DNA of 22,085 nt from Thoreauomyces humboldtii (lineage: Eukaryota; Chytridiomycota; Chytridiomycetes; Spizellomycetales; Powellomycetaceae): the NCBI GenBank assembly GCA_027596035.1, contig JADGJA010000348.1:1-22085 (forward strand). The letters run 5' to 3'. Shown piece by piece: positions 1-10,077 of this stretch (positions within the stretch are counted from its first letter, which is position 1; each line of letters starts with the position of its first letter). Under the pieces are notes generated by a model, which saw only the letters and a list, made by a program, of their open reading frames with translations, searched no databases and was not told the DNA's origin. Both the position numbers and the translations under genes were made by a program.

Positions 1-80
1 GACATGTCGTGAAGGGGTTGCGCGCTCTTCTACTCTCTTCCTCGGCGCTGGAATCTCTCGTTGATCAGTGAACCCCTTCA

Positions 81-2522
81 ATGCTCGCAACTACCGACCT
101 GTTCCAACCTCTTGCATCCGGATCAGGTAAAGCAGTGGCATTCTCGCTCTCCTAGAGGCGCATGGCATAGGCTTGTTCCAAACAGCGCGGGGTCTTGGTG
201 AAGGATGTAGTCTACATGGATTTCATGCTCACAGCTTCCCCCATCAGATCACCTTGACGAAACAGCAGGTTCCAGTGAGACCGTTTCCGCCCAACGTAGC
301 CCCATCAAGAAAACCGCCACAGAGACTTTTCCGAACGACAGTATTCCTGAGGAACAGAGAATGGACGAACCCACTCCCAAACCCGAATCGCCTGCGAAGG
401 CATACTCTGCCCATTCTTCAACAACGAAAGCAGCCACTGTGATGCCTTCCTCGGAAGCAGCTTCATCCCCCGACAAAAAGGAAGCATCGCTCGAATCCGC
501 TCTCTTCCCTCCCAGCCCTGGAAAGAAGGAGGCCATAGTGGAAGCGCCAGGGGAACACGTTCAGGCCCCTCCTTCTCCAGCTGCTGGGAAAGCCGTGGTT
601 GAGAACCCCATCGAGGACTCAATGGACGTGCAAACCAGTCCAAGCAAGGAATCCCACGACGCGTTCCCCCCTGGAACCTTCGTGTGGTCCAAATTGAGAT
701 CCTATCCATGGTGGCCTTCCAGGGTAACGATTTCTTCTTGTAGCTTTCTTGCGTCAGAATACGGGTGGCGCAAGCTCATCTATTGCATGCGTCCTTCAGG
801 TGATGACAGAGGACGATCTGAGCCCCGTGGTCATGTTCGAAAAGAAGGCCAATTACGTCCCCGTCATGTTCTGCCAAAGTCACGACTAGTAAGAAAACTT
901 CGGCTGTTCTTCTAAAACTTCCGATGACTGACTCAGATCCCATTCGTAGCGGATGGTTCGCGCCTGACCAACTCAAACCGTATCAAGAAAACCGCGCCGT
1001 TTACGGAAAAGGCAAAGCAAAGAAGCTGCGAGATGCCATGAACGAAGCCGACGACCCGGCCGCGTTCGACGAGATGCTTCGAGAAATGGAGGCCGCGAGA
1101 AATGCCGTCGCCACGCCCAAACCCAAAGCCACACGTCGTAAGAGCAGTGCCGGAGATGGTGTCACCTCGTCTCGCAAAAAGTCCAAGAAGGTTGAAGAGG
1201 AGGACGAGGAAGATGAAGAGCATGAATCCACTGCAACTGGGAAGGCAAAGAAGAAGAAGTCGACACCTGCCCTATCCTCCAACAAGCGGAAGAAACGCGC
1301 TGCTTCAGAGGAGGACGAAGCCGACGTCGAGGTACAGTGAATATCTTCGATTTGAGTCGTGCCTTTGAATCTCAAGCTCACTCATTCCTTTTAGACTCCA
1401 GCCCCAAAGAAACGCGTTCGGAAGGCCCGCGCCACGCCAAAGGCTGAAACTGCCGATGACGAGGCCGATGACGAGCCGATCACAGATCGAAGACGGAGGA
1501 GCCGGAAAAGCTTTCCGGAGACTGAGGAGGACGTGGAGACACCACAGAAAAACAAGCCTCTCAGTGAGTTAGACCGTTTACTTAGTCTCAGCGGGATACC
1601 AGCTTTTTTAATCGTCCGTTACTTTTTCAGAGCAGCTGCTGAGGATCAGAGCCAGGTTACAGGCCTTCATCAAGGACGTGCAGGCTCACGCTACGACACC
1701 CGTCACCGTATGTGACTGGAAGCGTTATTGGGTGATATGTCTTTGACCTCAATCCTTTGATGCCGACAGGATACAGCTTTCGAAGCCGTGATTGTCAAAC
1801 TAAAGGAACTTGAAGGGTTCCCTCTAACTCTCGACCTACTCAAGGTAGCCTGCATCTTGGGTCTTTCCGAACTGTGTCGTCTTTCGGTCTTTGCTCATAC
1901 GGTTGCGATGCACCAACCTTCCCAGGAAAGCAAGGCTGGCAAGGCGGTGAAGCACGTGGCTCGCCTCGCGATCGAGGACGACAGATTCGGAGTCATCCCT
2001 CTCTGCAACGAACTCATGCAAAAGTTCAAGACCGAGTTCGGGGACTCTGGAGCGTCCGCGACTCCCGTTCCTCCCATCGCCGATGGTGCCGACGTGGCCG
2101 TCCCGTCCGGCAGCGAAGCGCCTTTGGAACCTCCGACGACCGAACCGTCGTCGCCGGTCAAGCCCGCCTCGCAACCCGCACCTGCCGTGTCTGACCCGGT
2201 GGCTGTTGCTGCTGTCGACTCGGTCACCGTCGACGTCACTCCCGCGGTCATCGCTTCCGTCCCGGTCGTCGCCCCAGCAGTCGTCGCCCCAGCAGTCCAG
2301 TCTGCAAGCGAGGTAGTAGCTGCTTCTGTTGGCACAAATGCGATGGACGTGGATCCTACTCCGACCGTGGTGGAAACCAAGGTCGTGGAGGTGGTTCAGA
2401 CGGTACCGCCGGTCGAAAAGCAGATCATTTCGGAGGCGGAAGCGCAGGTCGTGGCGCCAGAGGTGTCGGTGGACGTGGTGCCCCCTGTGGTCACGGAGGA
2501 GACGGTCGCGATGGAGATCTAA
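81..2522 (+). CDS. PWWP domain protein with LEDGF/TFIIS-N-like helical domain (8 exons)
   Basis: Likely a nuclear chromatin reader: PWWP domains bind methylated histone tails and DNA (family knowledge). Predicted exons are 81–126, 248–723, 800–888, 950–1331, 1395–1563, 1631–1707, 1770–1844 and 1926–2522, giving 636 aa with frame kept throughout. The PWWP domain is at about aa 154–220: GTFVWSKLRSYPWWPSR at the end of exon 2, then MTEDDLSPVVMFEKK, FCQSHDYGWFAPDQLKPY rebuilt across two splices. Lys/Glu-rich nuclear-localisation-like sequence follows (aa ~260–370). A helical segment at aa ~385–477 (QLLRIRARLQAFIKDV … LTLDLLKESKAGKAVKHVAR) resembles the TFIIS N-terminal/LEDGF integrase-binding fold. 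The tail is Val/Ala/Pro-rich. The first exon is the weakest part: the frame is open from 211, but ATG 361 has a better context (A at -3, G at +4) and may be the true start. The 1845–1925 intron is 81 bp with no in-frame stop, so retention would still give a full protein. Confidence 0.85.
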
Positions 2523-3199
2523 GTACTTATTTGATTGCCGCTTTTCCTTATTGTTGCGCAGATGAGATTATTTCAAATGTGAGCCCAACGCACTGCCGGT
2601 ATTAAATGATACATCCAGGAGCCTCGCTTCCATTCTAATTATGATGAACCGATATTGGATCCGAAAAGTGAATTATAGCGGTGGGTGGGAAGTGCTAGCG
2701 ATATGCGGATTAGTGCGCAGGCAATGCCGCCCCGACGCGTGCGGTGTTCGCTGCGCGTACCCTCACGGTAGGGTCCCCGAGGTGGGGGGGGGGTTAGTGG
2801 CCTGTGTGCCTGTGATGGTTTGAAGCGCCAGCGAAGGACTTTTGAGGCAATCCCAAGAGCCTCTTCAGTCTCCTTGGACAGCTCCGGCCAAAGTCAAGGT
2901 CACTGGCACACTGCATGCTGAACTCAACGAAATCATTGACGAGATGCCAGAATGGACTGAGACGGGCTGCACCTCCAGACTCCACTTTCCGCTCTACCTC
3001 ATCGCGGATGAAACTTTATGATCTCCGGAGTCCGGAGTTGAACGTCTAAAATACTTGTGCCGCTTCTTCCCTGTCGAATTATGACGGCGTTCGGCAACGT
3101 CATACCCAGCGGCAACGAGAGTCGGAATAAAATCAGGACCTCGATCCTGGTCTTCCCTTCGCATCGTCAACAAGTGATATCTCAGAAATCAAGCCCACT
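2523..3199. other. Intergenic, no gene seen
   Basis: This holds the 3' region of the PWWP gene and the promoter side of the DUF1772 gene. Open frames here are short and look non-coding. Visible items are a run of ten G at 2784–2793 and a small hairpin ACCCT-cacggt-AGGGT just before it. I found no tRNA or other RNA gene. Confidence 0.6.
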
Positions 3200-3880
3200 A
3201 TGTCGACGACGGCGAACCTAGCGGCCCTTGTCTCGATCAGCACGGCCCTCGCCGGAGCGGGGGCCATTGCGTGCCTCTCTGCGTTTGACCTTCCGATCCT
3301 CCTGTCCCAACCAGCGTCCCGATCCCTCCCGTCACTCCGCTGGCTCTTCAGTCGCGGTTCCCACGTCTTCCCCACCGTCGCGTCCGTCGCCGCCTCGGGG
3401 TTCGCCTTCCTCGCTTACGTGACCCTCCTGAACGCGTCTCCGCACACCGTGGTCAGGATGCTCACCGAACCCGCGTATCAGACTGCACGGGGCTACATCC
3501 TCGCCGCGGCGTTGAGCATCTCCATCGCCCCGTTCACGTCCCTCGTCATGGTCCCCAAGGTCAACTTTGCGCTCATCCGACTGAACGCCGCGAAGGGAGG
3601 ATACAAGTCTTCGGCCAGCGCGACGGCGGCCGTCCAGCAGGGTCTCGCGGAGAACTTGAAGAAGAGGTCAGCGAAGGATTCCGTGAACGGTGTAGGCGAG
3701 CTTCACTCTTCCAAAGATCTGTCCGGGCCTCAGGAGCGGACGATCGATGACTTCACACCCGAGGAGGAGAGGGACGTGAGGAGGAAGCTTGTGACGTTTC
3801 AGTGGTTGAACGCTGTGAGGAGCTTCCTGCTTGGTGCCGGGGGGATCGTGGGATTGGCTACGGCGATCGCCACTAGATGA
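3200..3880 (+). CDS. DUF1772 (anthrone-oxygenase-like) integral membrane protein
   Basis: This is a single-exon 226-aa protein starting at the first ATG (MSTTANLAAL). It has four hydrophobic segments, at about aa 7–28, 57–77, 96–117 and 207–224, with a short hydrophilic loop (aa ~135–195) before the last one. The phrase SLVMVPKVNFALIRLN after TM3 and the ending FQWLNAVRSFLLGAGG fit the DUF1772 pattern (a P-x-N after TM3, then W-x-x-x-N/R before TM4). Some family members are anthrone oxygenases or noranthrone monooxygenases in polyketide clusters, but most fungal copies have no known reaction. No polyketide synthase or other cluster gene is nearby, so a secondary-metabolism role is not supported. 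It is probably in an internal membrane or the plasma membrane. The gene call is firm; the family call rests on topology and these motifs. Confidence 0.8.
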   Translation: MSTTANLAALVSISTALAGAGAIACLSAFDLPILLSQPASRSLPSLRWLFSRGSHVFPTVASVAASGFAFLAYVTLLNASPHTVVRMLTEPAYQTARGYILAAALSISIAPFTSLVMVPKVNFALIRLNAAKGGYKSSASATAAVQQGLAENLKKRSAKDSVNGVGELHSSKDLSGPQERTIDDFTPEEERDVRRKLVTFQWLNAVRSFLLGAGGIVGLATAIATR

Positions 3881-4491
3881 GTGAGACGTATGCGGAAACC
3901 CTTGGCTTACGACTTGCGGCGGTAAGCAGTTGAAAGGCTAGCATAGTTTTGGCTCTGATCTGTTCAATCGAAAGGATGTCGATGACTGCGCAAGCAATCT
4001 CCAGGACTAGATGACTGAAACGTTGATGAGGGATTGTCGGGATCGTAACGAGCTGGTTCGAGGTGTAAAGGTATAACAGCAGCTGGTATTGAGTCAAGTG
4101 TGCGGCTGCGCCAAGGATTAGGTCACCCAGCCGTAGCGTCGGAGTTCCGCTGTCCAAGGCTGCGGAGTCAACTACAGACTATACGGTAAACTGTACGCGA
4201 AAGCGTCCCTCCTTCCATGGCTATGCACTGCACCTATGCATCAGTCGCTCCTGGCTCCTCCTGGCTGTGGTGCTCGCCGAGGAACACTTGCACGCGCGCT
4301 CAGGAGGCAATATCTTGTGCTTGCGCTTTTCCCGCTTTCCCGCTCCCCTTTGAACCCCGACAGCTACCCCCTGCAATCATCCAAGCCTACTACTGGAAGG
4401 TCCTTCTGACTTGCTTCTTCATACATCTCGTTGATCTGTCACATCACTTGTCTCTCTACCGCCCCATCCATCCACAAAGGTGGTCCTGGGA
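3881..4491. other. Intergenic; promoter region of the LRR–RhoGEF gene
   Basis: A minus-strand open frame (4157 down to 3873) has no ATG and is not called a gene. The stretch at about 4405–4475 just before the next start codon is pyrimidine-rich on the plus strand, as is common around fungal transcription starts. I saw no TATA box or RNA gene. Confidence 0.5.
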
Positions 4492-7400
4492 ATGCTATCC
4501 GATTCACCAAAGCCGTCCGACTTTCTAGAGCAATCCGTACCTCGCCAAGCAGGCCCGACCCACTCGCGCAAACCATCGAAGCGCGATAGCAAGCTTGACG
4601 GAGACATGCTAAACGGCATGACGAACGGCACTCCCATCAACGATCACGAAGCAAATCATGCAACGTTCCTTACGCCCTCGCCTTCAACAGGAGCCATGTC
4701 CACCCATGCCGGAAGTTCAATCGACATCACCGACTTCCACACACACGAGACTCTGGCAGCAGAAAAGAACGGTTCTAGCATACCAGCTGTTCCCGTTTTG
4801 TCTCCTCCGGTAACCATCGTCATCAGCGCAGAGGACCAGTCGTCCAGGCTCCAGACTCCCGCGGCTTACTTCACCACAGGGCCGACTGCGGTGACCCGGG
4901 GAGGATACTTTGAAGAGTCTTTTGCGGCGGCAGCCGAGAACTCGCGAACCAGCTTGCCGTCAAGCACAGAGAATCTGAGTCCCCATGGTCCGGCTACTGG
5001 ATCTGCAGGGAGGAAAGCTCGGGCTTCTTTGAGGAAGCTTCTTCGGCCAGGCAGGCACGGAAAAAGCGACGCCTCTAAGAGACCTGATTCCCCGTCACCA
5101 ACAACTTCATCATCCTCTTCATCCCTGTTGAAGCCGCAATTGCTCGACCTGCCGAACGTTCGACGTCGCTCGCATGTATACTCTCAGCGTCGGAGCGTCT
5201 CCCATGCGGGAGCTGTGGCCCTCAACACTCCCTTGGACGTCGATCACCTCTCTCACGACACGGTCGAGCCAGCACCTTCCTTTGACCTCCCGTCACTTCC
5301 GTTCGCGTTCTCGATCGACTTGTCCGCTCGAAATCTCTCTCATTTTCCCGCTCTTCCTTCACCTCGGTTCGAGGACTTGGTGGAGCTTCACCTCGTCAAC
5401 AACTGGATAACAGCGGTCCCGGAGGCCGTCATAGCCACGCTACCGAATCTGCAGGTCCTGGATCTCAGCCAAAATCTTCTCACCGCCATTCCGAGTGGAA
5501 TCGATTGTTTGAAGAAGCTGCGAGAAGTGTATGTCAGGGAGAACCGACTGGAGACGGTCGCCTGCGAGCTGGGGCGATGTGTGGCTCTGGAGGTGGTGGA
5601 TTTCGGAAGAAACCTCATCAAAGATTTTGGTGAGAGGTTCTGCGATGGGTTCTGGGTGATCTGCCGCTCATTATCGTCTGTCCGAGCAGAGCCATCGACT
5701 TTCGCCACTCTAACCTCCCTGACGACCCTCGACCTGTCTCACAACCATCTTCGCATTCTCCCAGCTTCAATAGGTCCTCTTGCGCCGAGCCTTCGCGTCC
5801 TGTATATCCACGGCAATCCCTTCGACACATCATTCCTCACTCTATGCACTCCGCTCATGGACGCAATGGCGGCAGAGGAGCCTCACACTCCCGATCTTGT
5901 CAACGCACCGAGCCCAACGACACTAACAGATCTTCAACCAACCGCCCCATCCGAAACACCCGACACCCCACGGACCCGGAGGAAACGCATCCAGAGCATG
6001 CCTGCCCCGCCCCCGACGTGGAGTACGAGCCGGATATGGGCCGAGGACCACGGGCGAAAGAGTGGGGGGAGTCCTACCCGAAAAAGACCACCACTATTGG
6101 GAGTATTTGGAGGACCCAAGGAAATTCTGGATGTTTTTACAGAGCCTGGGGAGCTGGATTCCAGTGCGAATCCGGAGGGCATTGCGGTTGTGAACACACC
6201 GGTATCTGAAGATTGTGAGGACAAGTCGAACACAGCGTCGATGGCGACAGCTGTGGCTTCGGAACAGCAGAATCCTCCTTCCGAGCAGCGTAGGTGGTCC
6301 ATGAACATGGCCATCGGTGTTGAGACTTCGGAGATGCCCTCGGCAACGGGACGGGATTCCTTGTCTAAACGAAGATTCGGAATGGGAAGCCGAAGACGGT
6401 CAAGTCGATCAGGTAACGACCAGCTTTGTTTTCCTCATCACCACGCTGAGGAGCCATCTTTAACTTCACGTTTGGTACAGAAAACGTATCTTCACCAACC
6501 CTCCCAACCACTCCCGCGCCTGACAGCTTCACGGCCTCGTACGGTCCTCGCACCAGCTCCCTTCCGAGCATGCCTCCACCGCCCACAACTCCCCACGGAT
6601 CCCTCCGAAATCGGTTTTCCCTCTTCTCACTTCGGACACCTACGCCTACCTCCCACTTGCCCGTCGCAACGGCTCTCGCACAGCTTCTTCACTATCTCCG
6701 GGACGCTCACGATCTTGATCCTCGGACGCTGAATGCCGAAGTGGATATGTTGGAACCACTGGCCGAGACATCCGACAGGGAGGACGGGAAGGAAGGCAAT
6801 CTGAAGAAGCAGACCAGCGGAAGGAGACGACTGGTGGTGGAAGAGATTGTCAACACCGAAAGAACCTATGTCAGGGAGCTGGGCGCTCTGGTAGAGGTCT
6901 ACGTCGATCCTTGCGAAGCGAAGGACTTGCTTTCGTCATATGAGAGAAACGCCATATTTGCGAACGTCAGGAGCATACTTTTGTTCCATAAAGAGTGAGA
7001 GAGAGCGCGGGTCTTTGCAAACGAGTCGGTTCGCGGTTTCTGATGACGGTTTCATATATTCTTCCAGACATTTCTTGCCGGACCTAGAAAAGCAGGCGGA
7101 AGACTCAGAGCAGGCTCTGGGTGCCGTATTCCTCGCTTCCGCACCTTTCTTAAGGATGTACTCGGTAAGAATTAGGGCTGAGTTCTACTGAAGCCCAGGG
7201 TCCTTCGCTGACGTTGCACTGACCTTGGACAGACTTATTACAACAACTTCGACTCTGCCACTCTTCTCATTTCTCAACTCGATCCTGCACTCACCACTCC
7301 CGCAACCTCAAATGCAACGAAACCGGCCAAGAACGCACATCATCTATCCAAATCTTTCCGCGACTTTGCCCTCCACGCAAAGACGGACCCTCGACATACG

Positions 7401-8192
7401 CAAAACTCCCTCCAATCCTTCCTCATCCTTCCCGTTCAGCGACTCCCTCGATACAAGCTCCTCGTGGATGAGCTCTTCGAGTGCACGCCACCTTCCCACT
7501 CCGACTACCCCGCTCTCCGTCGGGCGCGGGACGAGGTTCGAAGACGGGTAGCCGAGTGCAACGAGAAGAAGAGAGAATGGGAGGCGCGGGAGCGGGGACT
7601 CCACGTGCTTCTGCGAGTCAAAGTCAGGGGATGGTCGGCAGGAGTCGACGCGTTCCGACACGTGAGACCCGGACGACGGTTCGTGAGGGAAGGATCGATG
7701 AGGGTCCTACGGTGCGTCGAGTTCGTGGGAGCCGCCACGGGGAGAGTGCGTCTCGACGCTTTGCAGGCTTGCGGTGGTGGGAAACCGGGTCGCTTCCGTA
7801 TCGGCATCATCGGACACCTGATCGAGACCACCTTCGCGAAGGCCGATGTACCGTCGTCGGTGATGTCGACGGCGACCGATCCGGCAAGGGTCGAGCATGT
7901 CACTGGGAGGGAGTTTCGGTTTTTTCTGTTCAGTGACGTCCTGTGCTGGTGTCGAGCGCGACCGTTGGGCAACACGGACGGAGAGCACGAGCTCATCATG
8001 GGCATCGCCCTCACTCCTGGATGTGCCGAGCTGGTCGAGGTCGACAGGGGTGGAGACGAGGGCAAGGAGAGGGAGGGTATCTTGAGAGTCAGAGACCGGG
8101 ACTCGGTGGTGTATTTGAGGGGACCGTGGGACGAGATGGAGGCATGGAAAAGCGAATGTTCCTGCAACGGTGAAGCTGAGGAGTCTTCATGA
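4492..8192 (+). CDS. Leucine-rich repeat – DH/PH Rho guanine nucleotide exchange factor (5 exons)
   Basis: This is a predicted activator of a Rho-family GTPase: DH domains catalyse GDP release and PH domains aid membrane targeting (family knowledge). Exons are 4492–5629, 5690–6412, 6481–6994, 7068–7164 and 7233–8192, giving 1143 aa. The N-terminus (aa 1–270) is Ser/Pro-rich and disordered, with a basic patch near aa 180–200. Six LRRs span aa ~294–435; LVELHLVNN, LQVLDLSQN, LREVYVREN, LEVVDFGRN and LTTLDLSHN mark successive 23–24-residue units. A Pro/Ser-rich linker follows. The DH domain is at aa ~735–935: VVEEIVNTERTYVRELGAL is conserved region 1 and LILPVQRLPRYKLLVDEL is conserved region 3. 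A PH-like region with a REFRFFLFSDVLCW strand ends the protein. ATG 4492 is the first ATG of the open frame. Removing the 60-bp intron restores a 24-residue LRR period, which supports that splice. The target GTPase cannot be read from sequence. Confidence 0.9.
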
Positions 8193-8433
8193 GGCGCTCC
8201 TATATCACCCTCCACTTTTGCTCGTTACTCTGCCACTTGCGAGGCACCTTCTCGCTTCCTATCTTTTCCTTCTTGTTTGCCACATCCATGTATGTTTTCC
8301 TTATATAAACAAACAGTACAGTCATACGGTCGTTCCGACTATATACCGGCCGAACTTTCGACAGATTATATTGGACGATCGACTCCTACAGATACTGCTA
8401 TCGCTACTTCCTACTTCTGACAAACATCACTCA

Positions 8434-8886
8434 TTAACCACCGTAGCCTCCGTATCCGCCATATCCGCCGTAGCCCCCGTACCCGCCGTGGCCCCCATAT
8501 CCTCCCCCGTACCCGCCGTAATTGCCGTCGCGCCTGGCTACACCATCATCCTCGTCGCGCTTGTGCTTCCAGCCCCATCCTGCGTATCCTCCGTATCCAC
8601 CCCATCCGCCCCAAGGACCGCCCCATCCCCAGTTCTGGATCGTGGCGTCGCCGGTGGAAGTCGATGTCACGTCGGCATTGGCGTCGGTGTTGGTTTTGGC
8701 GGCGGCGGCGGCGACCTGGGCCTGATGAGCAGAGTTCTGAGCGGCGATGGCGGTGCGCATGGCTGCGAGACGTGCGGTCTGCTGCTGGTGGGCCGCGAGA
8801 CGGGCTGCGTCTGCGTCTTGAGGGATCGTGGCGGAGAGTGCCGTGGTGGCGAGGAAGGTGGTGACGAGGAGGAGGAGTTTGACCAT
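8434..8886 (-). CDS. Small secreted Gly/Tyr-rich protein with Kex2-type processing sites
   Basis: This single-exon 150-aa protein begins with a clear signal peptide (MVKLLLLVTTFLATTALSA). An Ala/Gln-rich helical stretch (aa ~25–67) and a Thr/Asp-rich linker follow. Next is a Trp/Gly block (WGWGGPWGGWGGYGG), dibasic sites in KHKRDEDD and ARRDGN, and a C-terminal array of GGY units (YGGYGGGYGGHGGYGG, then tandem YGG). KR and RR are typical Kex2 cleavage sites, so mature Gly/Tyr peptides could be released. A TATA box lies about 125 bp upstream, and the leader is A/C-rich and free of upstream ATGs. It converges with the RhoGEF gene. Function is unknown: a cell-wall or matrix protein, an adhesive, or an antimicrobial-like peptide precursor are all possible. 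I recognise no named family. Confidence 0.82.
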   Translation of the reverse strand: MVKLLLLVTTFLATTALSATIPQDADAARLAAHQQQTARLAAMRTAIAAQNSAHQAQVAAAAAKTNTDANADVTSTSTGDATIQNWGWGGPWGGWGGYGGYAGWGWKHKRDEDDGVARRDGNYGGYGGGYGGHGGYGGYGGYGGYGGYGG

Positions 8887-9010
8887 TGTTTTGAGCTTCT
8901 CGCTGTTCTGTTGTTTGGTGTTGTGTTGATGGAAAGGTGGTTGCTGCGATGGGTTGCTGCTGATAGTGGCAAGGTGGATGATGAACGTTGAGAGAAGGAT
9001 CGTGGTGGTT

Positions 9011-9020
9011 GCTTTTATAC
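9011..9020 (-). promoter_or_regulatory. TATA box of the Gly/Tyr-rich secreted protein gene
   Basis: The minus strand reads GTATAAAAGC, about 125–135 bp before the ATG at 8886. The leader between them is rich in CA and lacks ATG. This is a typical arrangement for strongly expressed secreted fungal proteins. Confidence 0.65.
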
Positions 9021-9777
9021 ATGGATCTCGAAAGGCCCGTCCTCCACTGCTTCTAGGCGCTCGCTGTGAGACATTACCAATCTCTCCATGCGTGACATTC
9101 GACGTGACCTCCTCAACTCGGGACCCTCGGTTGCAAAGACTCCCTCGTGACGGTCCCGGTTCTTATCCCTGGTTCGTTGACAAGATGTTTGGAACCATCG
9201 AGTGAATGTGCGCATTCGGGTACATGCCTTGGAGACATGCATCAGAACGCTGTCCAAAACCATCAGAAGAACGTTTTCCGTTCGACGCAAGCGCCGCACC
9301 TTTGGTTAGTCAGACGAAACATGAGGGACCCGAGGATTTCAAATCAGGTCAGGTGAATTGAGGAGAGGAGAGGCCAGCCTCGCCGGCTGCAAGTCGAAGG
9401 GTCCCGGGTTGCTGCTCTGGGGAACGGCAGTCTGTCGGCGAGACATGCAGCATTTCCATCGAACGGGCCTTTGTCAGATTCCCAGGGTTGACAGACGTGA
9501 GCTTGAGAGGGTCGAAAGGAATGCCTTCCATAACGAGATGGTTTCATGAACCTACTGAACTGCGTTGAGTAGGTACTCTGTTCTTGTTCCAGGTGTTGGT
9601 AAGGGGCTCTGTCTCTGACTCTGCGCTATGATTTTGATCGCCATTCTCCGATGACTCTGTTGCCCCCGGCATGCTCACAGTTCCAGAAAGGATGCCGGCC
9701 ATCTCTTTTTTGAGGAAGAACGCCGGCCCATCTCTGTTCGTCTTCTGGTGCGTCCTTGCTGAGTCGGTTGCGCACAC

Positions 9778-9804
9778 ACTCCTAGGGTTTCTACTCCTAG
9801 GGTT
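9778..9804. repeat. Short direct repeat ACTCCTAGGGTT x2
   Basis: Two copies lie 15 bp apart (9778–9790 and 9793–9804). The core CTAGGG resembles the fungal telomere unit TTAGGG by chance or descent; two copies are too few to call it telomeric. Confidence 0.5.
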
Positions 9805-9948
9805 GATTCCAGGTCAGCCAGTCCTTCCCCCCCTGATCTCAGGATTGGCATCGTGCACGATCCACGCAGACTGGGAAGAGAGAAAAGGACCTCGCATTCG
9901 ACGTGCATCACGCAAAAAAGGTTTGTATTCAAGAGCTGGTCATGCAAA

Positions 9949-9967
9949 GGGGGGGGGTGGTTGGGGG
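9949..9967 (+). other. G-rich tract, possible G-quadruplex
   Basis: Nine G, then TGGTT, then five G. On the minus strand this is a C-rich tract about 110 bp past the C2 gene stop, so it lies in or just past its 3' UTR. Confidence 0.4.
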
Positions 9968-10077
9968 AAAAATATACATGTCTCCCCGTGTATACACAGG
10001 AGAGGCAAAAGTTTTTTGATTGGGTATGTGTGGGATGGATGGAGACGGGATATGTTGGGCTTGTTTTCCCCTTGTTT

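Larger units (their letters stand above)
8887..10077. other. Intergenic between two minus-strand genes, no gene seen
   Basis: This contains the promoter of the Gly/Tyr-rich gene and the 3' region of the C2-domain gene. Several overlapping open frames are present on both strands but none has coding character. It holds a 12–13-bp direct repeat, ACTCCTAGGGTT, at 9778–9790 and 9793–9804, and a G-rich tract at 9949–9967. Confidence 0.5.

Noticed and set aside
4045..4065. GGTTCGA-like sequence suggesting a tRNA T-loop
   Set aside because: Flanking bases do not form a T-stem, and no acceptor or anticodon arm fits upstream.
7505..8215. 236-codon minus-strand open frame opposite the DH–PH exon
   Set aside because: Shadow of a GC-rich coding exon; the plus strand carries the recognisable DH and PH motifs.
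8297..8308. TATATAAA on the plus strand after the RhoGEF stop
   Set aside because: No plus-strand gene follows; the site lies between two convergent 3' ends.
9778..9804. CTAGGGTT repeats as telomeric sequence
   Set aside because: Only two copies with a 15-bp period, embedded among ordinary genes.
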